Below, piece by piece: positions 55,885 to 64,000 of a DNA stretch of 64,000 nucleotides. The stretch's first letter is position 1; the number at the start of each line of letters is the position of its first letter. The DNA comes from Liriodendron chinense (Eukaryota > Streptophyta > Magnoliopsida > Magnoliales > Magnoliaceae): contig ML058552.1 in assembly GCA_003013855.2 (NCBI GenBank), positions 2,337,501 through 2,401,500 of the forward strand, written 5' to 3'. The notes beneath the pieces were generated by a model. That model was given only the letters and a program-made list of their open reading frames with translations, did not search any database and was not told the DNA's origin. A program made the translations under genes and the position numbers.

Positions 55885-57290
55885 AAAATTCAAAATATGG
55901 TTAAGGGCAAACAACAAAGGGTTTTTGAAAATCATATTGGCAATTCATATACCCAAAACCAATATTATGCGCCAACCAAGATGAGACAGCTAGTTGACAT
56001 CTTTAGACCTTTGAATTTTAGGAAATCCAGAGGTAGCCTTGTGTGCTAGTCAGGTAGTTAGCTATACGTGCATATTGGTAAATTTGAGGACTAAGCCTCA
56101 TTCTCTTTTGATTAGTCTAACTCTTGTGTATCATGCGCAGATCATTTTGAGTTGAACTAATTGCTTTTGGATTAGCTTGGATTGATTGTGTGCTTTGTTA
56201 ATCCCTATTGTGGTCAATTTTGCTCATTAGTTAAAATTCATTTGTGACCATATATATGTTGCATGCTTCATGTGTAGTATGTGACATTCTCGGCTAAGTT
56301 TGTGTATCTTGAATTGATTGAATATCATTAAAGCTTAATTGTTTAATCTTGTCGAGAAAATTCTGTTAATTGTGCTTTATAAGTAAACTTGAGGAAATCT
56401 AGCCTCTTTAAACATTTTCTATCTATCGAACTTATCTTTGTATGCATAATTAGCATAACTAATCTTGAGTTCTTTAGTTAGCTATCTCATATGCAATTAT
56501 TTGTTTATCTTTATGTCTGAAATGATGTGGTTTGATGAATTTATTGTGGCATGTGTAATTATATGAAAATTCTTCAATTAAACATCTTTGCCACATTTAG
56601 ATGGTTATGGTCATGCTTCCTCCTCATGCTTTATTATAACATATTGGGAGTAATCTGGTAGAAAAATGGGATAACTAGATTCTAAATCCCGTGGTGATAA
56701 AGAGCGAGATATCATGCAAACCTTGACAATCTCCAACACTCTTCTCTCCCTACATCTATACATTTGGGAGAAAGCTCTTGACCATAACACCTTGAGTTTT
56801 AAAGAAACATACTCCAATTATGAAGATAGAGATTATTGCCAAGAGGGTCATGAATGGCAAGTAATCTCATAGCCCTATGCCAGCCCCATGAACTTGATTA
56901 ATCTGTAATATCATGAAAATTCATTGGTGGCTGAGCATTGGGGATTGGCTAACAAATTATCTGTTTTGCAGGTTGTTAGCCTTTAGATAAATGTGGTTTA
57001 TCATTTTATAGTAAAATCTGAGGTTCCTAGCCTCATCATTTATGAGCATAAATAGGTATATCTGGATATAAGATCCATCATCGCAGTTTGCTTAAAATTT
57101 GTTCATTTTTTGCATCAAAATTTCGTAAAATTATATGGCCAAACCTATGCTTTTGATATGATCTGATGATGGACCGTTTATCATCCTAAATTGCATAATT
57201 TCATAACAAACAAACCGTTTTTAAGAATTAAAAGTAAATCCAGCTGTGCAAATTTTAAAAAAAAATACACAGTTTTTGCAGTTTAGGGCC
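55885..57290. other. Non-coding spacer between gag and ORF2
   Basis: AT-rich, no pol domain detected in any frame. Words such as 'gcctcattctc' and 'gaggttcctagcctcatcat' recur here and at 59.9-60.1 kb, so part is repeated within the element. Confidence 0.55.
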
Positions 57291-57355
57291 TACGACCGGT
57301 CGGGCGACCGGTCATGGACTGGACAGCGGGCGCGGGTTGGAGGTGTTTAAAAGAA
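57291..57355 (+). promoter_or_regulatory. Internal copy of the LTR palindrome plus TATA-like box before ORF2
   Basis: CGACCGGTCG-GG-CGACCGGTC at 57,293-57,313, same pair as at the start of the LTR cluster, then TGTTTAAAAG at about 57,343. ORF2 starts 250 bp downstream. Promoter function is inferred. Confidence 0.4.
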
Positions 57356-57595
57356 ATCGGGCAATCCCAAATCACATCTATTCCCATTTTTTTCCTCCTC
57401 TTTCATCATAGAGGCCTCACCTGCCCTCCTCAAGCTTCCCTAGGTCTCCAATCGAAGATTAAAGCCCTTCTACGTGGTACATTGTCTTCCAATCATCATC
57501 TTCTTCATTGGTAAGAGTTTTAGTCTTGTTCTTCCTTGTTGTATCCTTCTCTTTTGATTCCTAGGGCATATTTTTGTTGATTGTTCGGCTCCACT

Positions 57596-58918
57596 ATGTC
57601 TTCTCGTGGGAGGAAAGATGCATCCCCTCCTCGGCATAAACGCCGCTCGAAAATCCAACATGATGAGGGGTCCCCACAACCCACCTCCAAGAAGATGGTT
57701 TCCAAAGGAAAAGGGGTTGCTTCATCTTCTAAATCTCCTTCCAAACCCCGTCCTATTGCATCAGACACATCACATCTTGCCAATTAGCACAATTTCAAAA
57801 ATCGTGATGTGCTTTGTGAAAAATCCGTCAAACTTGTGGACTTGGAACCTTATCGGGTGGTCCAGCTTTTAGATGAAATAGGTTGGGAGCCTGTGCTCCA
57901 TATGGGGGGTCCTGTTCAGAAAGAAGTAGTCAGAAAATTCTATTCCTGTTGTCGCATCATTCCCAATGACTCTTCTTCTTTCGAAGTCCATTTCGCTGAC
58001 GGGATTTGGACATTCGGTCTTCCTGCCATAGCTGAGGCTACTAGAGTGTCTATTATTGATAAGGATGAGCTTTCTGATGATGAGAAGACCGAACCCGCCT
58101 CTCGAGACACCATGACTCGAGCTTTATGCAATGGAGCGTGCCCTAGATGGGTTAACAACAATGCTCTTCATGCCTCGTCAATGTCTCGGGATTATCGTCT
58201 TATTCATAACATATTCTTCAAAAATGTATTTCCAAGGAAGAGCAACAAGGCCGACCTTCCCGAAGACATGGTCACTATTCTTTATAATGTCAGTTAGGGC
58301 CGTAGAATGTGTCTTCCCTCGCGTATTATGAAAGCCATTCGGTCCGCCATCTTAGCGTCTGATGGTTTGTCGGCGGGTCTTCCTTTTGGGCATCTCATCT
58401 GTAGGTTCATCAAAACAGTAGGACTTGTTGATCCCTCAGATGTGATCATAAAACCTCCCATTCTAAATTGCTCTATTATAACCAAAATGCGCAAGACACA
58501 AGAGGATCTCCAGCGTCGACTTCAGGTGGCTCAACTGCAGCGTGAGGCCCCTCCAGGTTCCTCTGAGCCATGACAGCCTGGAGCAGCAGCGACATCATCC
58601 GATCCCTCCATCGATCCTCATTTCGCTCCTGGACGCTTCAGTACGCCCCCACGGGCGTTCTCCCGATGTAGCTCCCCTGCAGCGGACTCTTCAACTTATA
58701 CTATTGAGCTACGCCAGCTTCAGGACAATCTTACACGGATTGAGCAGAGGATGGATCGGACCGAGTCTTAGCTATTTCAGGGACAGGCCACTCTACTCGT
58801 GCAGCATGAGGCTATTATGGCTCGCCTTGACCAGATTGATAGGCGTTTGGAGGCCTGGGAGCGAGCTGCTCGTGACGATGCACCTCCACCAGATCTAGGC
58901 GACGGGATTGATTTTTAG
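57596..58918 (+). pseudogene. ORF2, Transposase_32-like (putative plant transposon protein), four stops
   Basis: 440 codons in one frame from ATG 57,596 to TAG 58,916, interrupted by TAG 57,785, TAG 58,295, TGA 58,571 and TAG 58,768. The frame is otherwise preserved, and each stop can be one C-to-T change away from CAG or CGA. The N-terminus is basic and Ser/Pro-rich (MSSRGRKDASPPRHKRRS). The middle resembles the 'putative plant transposon protein' domain (VVRKFYSCCRI, FEVHFADGIWTFGLPAIAEA, RDYRLIHNIFFKNVFPR, FGHLICRFIK). A coiled coil and an acidic C-terminus follow (LRQLQDNLTRIEQRMD). Such ORFs are known from plant retroelements and their function is unknown. The Pfam name is from memory. 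Confidence 0.7.
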
Positions 58919-60637
58919 CATCATTGCATCATGTGTCTTGGTCAGGAGTATCTTTTTGGGTGACCAAGACACTTGTCGCTCGTCATGTTATGTATTTATA
59001 CATTTTAAATGACTGTTAGACCCTTGGATGATTGCGCTTTATAGTTATATCTATTGATGTCATCACTTGTTTGGATCCTCTTTTTTGAGCTTTATTAATT
59101 CATCTTTTGAAGATAGTAGTATTCTCTATGCTTTGTAGTGCTATATTTATGAGTCTATTGCTTCTTCTTGGTATATTGATAGGGGGAGGTTGGATGGTTT
59201 GGGCATTAAGCCCTTATGGCTCATGGTTCTGTTTAATATAGCTTAAATGTGTTTCATTGCTCTTGATATACATGCCAATTGGGGTGGTTGGTTGATTGGG
59301 CGAAAGGCTCTCTTGTGCGTAATGATTATTGTATATCAGGTTTCTATGTATTGCTTCTATTCTCCCATATGTTTCATGATCTATCTCTCCTAATTCATGG
59401 TTTAGCTTCGCTGCTCTTATAGGCAAATTTTTTTTAAGCTAACCCTTGTCAATGACTGACAAAAGGGGGGGAGAACTATATCCCACCAAGAAGCCAATTT
59501 GTTTTGTAGGTCTTCTTAGGTGCAGATGTTGAGGGGGAGAAATTGAAGATGTTTCGTGTCAGTACATGTCACTTTGTAAATTTTTTATTATAAATTATGT
59601 TCTGACATGTAATTGGGTGTAAGTGTTTTTTCTGTTTTGGGATGTTCATGGTACGGAGTAAAAAGGGGAATCTATGTTGCCTCATGTTGAACTATAAGTA
59701 AAATGATTAGTTGAGGTCAACAATAACTAGGGTAGGAACTATTGTTATATCCCCTATCAAACATTGCTCTCCTACTTGGAATGAACTTAAGGGAGAAAAA
59801 TCTAGGATAAATGAATTCCCTCCCAACAAGCATGTTGGGTCCTATTTATCATACCCAAGGGGGTTGTGATCTAGGTTAGGTGACCTTAGGAGACCATATT
59901 GAGCTCAAATACATATCTGAGGATCAAGCCTCATTTTGAGCAAATTGATGAACTTGAGGAATTTAGCCTCTTTGGAACAATAGGAAAATCTGAGGTTTTC
60001 AGCCTCATGTTTGTTCTTATGGGAAAATCAGAGGATTCAAGCCTCATTATTCCAAATTCGGTAGTTTAGCCTTGCTTAAATTTGTATATTTTCTTGCTAG
60101 CTATCATCCGGCTTAGATTAGCTAATCTTCTTGAGTTATATGCTTCATTGAATGCTAATCTTTGTTTAGTTTTGGTCTTGATATACCATTAGGGGAGGTT
60201 GGTTGATTAGGCTATAAGCCCTTTGTGCTTTCATTGCAAATGTATATCCTTGACCAATTTTGCATGATTAACCTTGTCTAGATAGTTACATTTTCTTGTT
60301 AATCATGTACCTTAGCATGCTCCATGGTTCATTGAATGCTAGCATGTGCTTATAGTTATAACTGCGACATACTATCTACTCTTACCTTAACCTTATTGAT
60401 ATATCATTAAGGGGGAGAGAATAGTTTGTCAATTGCTAACAAAAATGGGGAGAAAGATCAAGTCCCACCAAAACTACTTTGTTTTGTGATGCAGGGATTG
60501 ACAGGTTATGGGGGAGCAAACTGAAGAGAAGCAGCTTAGACTAGGCATGTCAAGAGTCCTGTATTTAATGCTTTATCAATGTAATATCTTGAACATGTAT
60601 TTTGTGTTGGTAGGTTAGGTTTTGTCACGTAATTGAC
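58919..60637. other. 3' non-coding region with an internal duplication and extra PPT-like tracts
   Basis: Two related blocks about 1 kb apart: 'ggggaggttgg...taagccct' at about 59,180 and 60,193, and 'acaaaa(g/t)ggggag...cccaccaa' at 59,458 and 60,438. Each has a purine tract like the real PPT. No ORF. Confidence 0.6.
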
Positions 60638-60649
60638 AAAGGGGGAGAT
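60638..60649 (+). other. Polypurine tract
   Basis: AAAGGGGGAGAT immediately before the 3' LTR. Confidence 0.85.
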
Positions 60650-62506
60650 TATTAGTGCACTGATTTGTGCATTGTATTGTCAATTGCGTGATCGTTGAGT
60701 CAGTCAAGTCTCGTGAGCCCCGATGAAGATTGAAGTCTCAAGACTTGAAGACCAAAGCAGCTTACTGCACTCAAGTTCAAGCCAAATCAAGCTCGGAATG
60801 TAAGTTGCATATAGACAGCCTATAGGATCCCAAAACATCCAAGTCCATGGCATTCGAATCACATTTTATGTTTGCCAATTGATCCACGGACTTAAGGTCA
60901 AGATGATCAGTCTTGGACCTCCATTATGTAGGTGCCAATCAGTTGAAAAACAAAGGAAAACCATCTCTTTGAGCACTGTTAATATCGAGGGAGTTCACCC
61001 CATTTTAGGCAACATAATTAAGGCCTGACGACCGGTCGAGCGACCGGTCGGGTGAAGCAGGGTTGAAGACAGCACCTTCTGAAGTAAATCTCTCTTCCCT
61101 AAGACCGGTCTGAAGACCGGTCGTTGGACTTCTAGGACCGGTCGCACGACCGATCATAAATGGACGAAATATGTCCAGCAACCAATGGGAAAAATAGATT
61201 AAAGGGAGACCAATCGCACGACCGGTCGCTGACCTCCCACGACCGGTCGCAAATGCTAAAAAAACTATCCAGAGACTTCAGGATTTTCTTTTCAAAAGGA
61301 AGACCGGTCTCAAGACCGGTCGGAGGCACAATTAAGACCGCTCGTTGGGCTTTTTAGACAGGTCGCACGTGACCGTTTTCTATCCGTTGGAGCCCGATTC
61401 TTGGAGCCTATAAAGGCATATTTCGAGGGCTTTGAGGGTAGAACTTGCACACCCATTTAGAGCATTAAGAGAGGCTATTAAGGCTTTCATCTAATCTATT
61501 TTGCTCATCATAGTCTTGAGGTCATCCTTCAAACCTAGCCATTAATAGCAATACATTGAGTATTTAAAGCTCGGTTTGAACAATGAACTCAAGCATGGCA
61601 TTCATAGCTGTCCCTATCATTCAATCTTCATCTTGAAGTCATTTATAGCCATTGAATGATCCAATTGATGGTTCCTTCATTATCCATTGCATTGTAATAG
61701 GCATATGGAACATCAATACCTTCTCCCACCTACCCGGCGCTAGTCTAGGAACATCATATGCATTGATAGCTGATCGTGGGAGCTTGGAGAGGAGCTAAGG
61801 CATTCGTGGAAGTTGAAGCTACTCATCAACGGCGCTGAATCGAGGCTCAATCGTCTAGGTATGTCTAGTATTTGAGAGTCCATTTATTGAATCACTATTC
61901 CTTGGATTGGAAAACTCCAACGGGAGTGTACGTGATCATCCTTGGATTAGGATTGGTGAGAGTTTGAGATCCAAACTCGTCAAGTCCCTGGATTGGGCCA
62001 TCGGCGGATGGTAAACGCTGTCCTAGATCAAAGGATGTTAAGGTTAATGGTTAACCTGATTTAAAACCACGACTATAATGAAATCCGGTGGTCTCATAGG
62101 TTGAGATCGTGAATCGGGAGTGGAGTAGGGAAACCGAACCACTATACATCGTGTGTAATGTGGTGAATGCATTTTGTCTATTTTGTTCCTTGTTGATCAA
62201 TCTTATAAGTGCTTAACTGTATGCCCATCTTATGTTCGACAAAATGCTCATATGTCATCCTTGAATGATTAATACAAGAATGCATATAAACTGTTTGATG
62301 AAATACTTCTCTTAATAAAGTTGTCAATCGAGTTAGATCTTGGGTGATCAATTGCTATCATTTACATGCACTTAATTGGTAAATTATGGTATAAATGCAA
62401 TTGAGCTTTTGAATTTGCAAGAAAAATTAAAAAGTCCTATTTACCCCCTTTTAGGACATAAGCATACCTTCAAGCTTATCTCACTAGCGGTAAAACCGCA
62501 ATTTCA
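60650..62506 (+). repeat. 3' LTR of the SIRE-like derivative
   Basis: TATTAG...TTTCA (the expected TG start has become TA). Palindrome cluster 61,027-61,330 with about nine ACCGGTC, TATA box 61,408-61,416. Followed by GATTT. Confidence 0.93.
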
Positions 62507-62698
62507 GATTTCATGTTTGTACATATATGGCACGCACACCTAGGTCACATGAGTGTGCAGGGACAGAAGATGCTGGAATGAAGACGGTGTGTGTGCAAGA
62601 GAAGAGGTGGAGCTATGATGGAGATGAATTAGAGATGAAGGATGGAGTTTGGAGAAGTGGAGCTTGAGGATTGAAGCCATTGTGGAGATTGTTGGAGA
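62507..62698 (+). pseudogene. Old Copia element, last internal piece
   Basis: Starts with VHIWHAHLGHMSVQGQKML, the HLGHMS motif of the Copia gag-pre-integrase domain. After about 25 residues it jumps to purine-rich 3' untranslated sequence (GTGGAGATTGTTGGAGA before the LTR). Integrase, RT and RNase H are deleted. Confidence 0.78.
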
Positions 62699-63215
62699 TG
62701 TCTTCAATCTAGACACTGTTGGAATATTTGAGATCAAGGGGGCTTCGGTCGACTGACAGGCCTTAACTTGGTCTTCCAAAACTCATCAGATTGGTCAGTG
62801 AACTCTCTCAACATATTTGGCCACGTTCGGTCGCCCGAACAATCGTGTCGGTCGACCGATGGCCGACACGCTGTTTAATGCGATTTTACATGATCTGTTT
62901 CTAATTCCAGTTTATTATTATATATTGAGGTATAATGTGGGATTAGGGTAATTGCCAAAGGGGTTGGGTATCTTAGATGCGTGAGACGGCTGAGAGAGTT
63001 CTCGAGTGAGAAAAAAAGCTAGGGTTTTGTCTTGTGGGTCTTTAATCTAAGTAAGTTATTCTTCATCTCCTATTACTTCCTTTTCATCATGATTCACTTT
63101 CGGCCATGGTTTTTTTTTTCTGAAAGAGTTTTTCCATGTAAAATTTGGATTGTCTCTTATGTGTTGTTTTGCTTGGTGCTATTGTGATTGCTTCGTTTGA
63201 TTCCACTCTAAGTTC
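62699..63215 (+). repeat. 3' LTR of the old Copia element (end unclear)
   Basis: Matches 42,480-43,000 with many substitutions ('tttattatatattgaggtataatg', 'gattgcttcgtttgattccact'). Similarity is lost at about 63,215, some 20-30 bp before the expected LTR end, where another sequence begins. Confidence 0.78.
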
Positions 63216-64000
63216 TTGTTCACAACCCCAAATATAGGGTCGTAATGCAGTAATAATCTCGGTAAGACTAAGGTCGATCCGCAAGGAGGAATATAGGTTC
63301 AAACACTCAAAGCCTATCTAAGGTTTATAATTAAACTGACTAAACTAAACTAAATCTGAATTACGGATAAATGAATCAATTGTAAAAAGAAAATCAATGA
63401 AAATAAACACTAAAGCACTAAGGATCCACTTCTAATTATTAACAATGTCCAATTCACTTGATTTAATTAGAAAACTCAACTGGAAACGAAGTCTTATCTC
63501 TATCCATCCGGATGATAGAGCGGTTAAATCATAATTCAACAATCCAACATAGATAGAACATTCATTGATTCAATTCCCCCACTAAGAACCAAGTTACTGA
63601 TGGCAAAGAATCCAAGTCAATGAATTATATAGATCAATCCCTTGAAAAATATATAAGATCATAGCTTTTACTTTCCTAAGCATCTTTCACTAGATGGAAG
63701 TAGAACCAAAACTAAAAATTTAATCAAACCAAATATCAATGAATAGTTCTCTCTAAATCAGATTTATACAAAACAGATATGAACTCCGTTCAATTAGTTT
63801 TAATAGAATAATCTAACGTTTCAACTTATGAAAAATTCGAAGCATTCACCATATTCGGAAATCACAATGAATCTAGGGTTTCTGCAAATTAAACCCCATA
63901 AACTATTCTGATCAATCTCAAAAACTCATAAGCATCTCATGTACATGACACAAGAGATCTCATAATTCTCTAAAATTACCAACTTTATTCAAACCAATTA
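63216..64000. other. Unidentified sequence, probably the start of another element
   Basis: Begins 'cacaaccccaaatatagggtcgtaatgcagtaataatctcggtaagac', a type of sequence I associate with plant LTR elements but cannot place. AT-rich, no supported ORF to the window end. Confidence 0.4.

Larger units (their letters stand above)
52760..62506 (+). mobile_element. SIRE-like Copia derivative without pol, 9.75 kb
   Basis: LTRs 52,760-54,622 and 60,650-62,506 (1,863 and 1,857 bp), target duplication GATTT (52,755-52,759 and 62,507-62,511), perfect tRNA-Met PBS, gag with a zinc knuckle and coiled coil, then no protease, integrase, RT or RNase H. A Transposase_32-like ORF takes their place. This fits a large non-autonomous derivative that needs a partner's pol. 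By eye the LTRs differ by several percent, so it is older than the Ogre/Tat copy. Confidence 0.9.
42480..63215 (+). mobile_element. Old Copia element, internally deleted, hosting two nested insertions
   Basis: LTRs at 42,480-43,013 and 62,699-63,21x share the start TGTCTTCAATCTAGACAC and most of their length but differ at many bases. The internal parts are 43,014-43,228, 51,702-52,759 and 62,507-62,698: PBS, gag, start of pol (gag-pre-integrase), then directly the 3' end, so integrase, RT and RNase H are deleted. A CACTA element (43,229-51,701) and a SIRE-like derivative (52,760-62,506) are inserted in it. Confidence 0.88.

Overview
The window is plant nuclear DNA and consists almost entirely of transposable elements. 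I found no intact host gene. The plant origin is shown by the element types: a Ty3/gypsy element of the Ogre/Tat clade with a dual RNase H, Copia elements primed by initiator tRNA-Met, a CACTA element with CACTACAAGAAA ends, and plant-only extra ORFs (plant mobile domain, DUF7745-like, Transposase_32-like). Dispersed repeats of the type 'gtggggcccaccatgat...' in the middle of the window remind me of magnoliid genomes, but I hold that only at low confidence.

Layout. 1-26,502 is a nest of two copies of one very large Ogre/Tat family. An older minus-strand copy (1-818 and 24,431-26,502) was split in its gag by a younger plus-strand copy (819-24,430, 23.6 kb, target duplication CTTGG, LTRs about 1% different by eye). 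The older copy itself sits in a minus-strand Copia gag (26,503-27,5xx). The young copy has gag, protease, RT, two RNase H domains and integrase on the plus strand (2.6-10.9 kb), broken by three stops and one frameshift. A 12-kb region follows that carries two spliced antisense genes and several arrays of structured repeats. 27.5-42.5 kb is non-coding, with small DNA transposons, tandem repeats, a paralogous duplication and one orphan exon-like ORF. 42,480-63,2xx is an old Copia element, internally deleted. It is interrupted by an 8.47-kb CACTA element (43,229-51,701, target duplication GAT) and by a 9.75-kb SIRE-like Copia derivative (52,760-62,506, target duplication GATTT) whose pol has been replaced by a Transposase_32-like ORF. 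The last 0.8 kb belongs to something else, probably another element.

Most interesting. Downstream of integrase in the young Ogre/Tat copy are four copies of one RNA stem-loop (11,371-11,585): a 7-8 bp outer stem, a 5' AAAA bulge, and a 3-bp inner stem closed by a GAAA tetraloop. The stem bases change in compensating pairs between copies. A second array (19,685-20,467) has five copies of a two-hairpin module, again with pairing-preserving changes. The GC-rich hairpin found just upstream of the LTR TATA box is repeated inside the element, upstream of the antisense genes. The unrelated SIRE-like derivative shows a similar arrangement: its LTR palindrome CGACCGGTCG recurs before its extra ORF. 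The CACTA element has replaced most of its transposase gene with two satellite arrays, one of them a five-copy 278-bp dimer (139 + 139 bp).

Most in-frame stops in these elements can be explained by a single C-to-T change (CAG to TAG, CGA to TGA), as expected for cytosine-methylated, silenced DNA.
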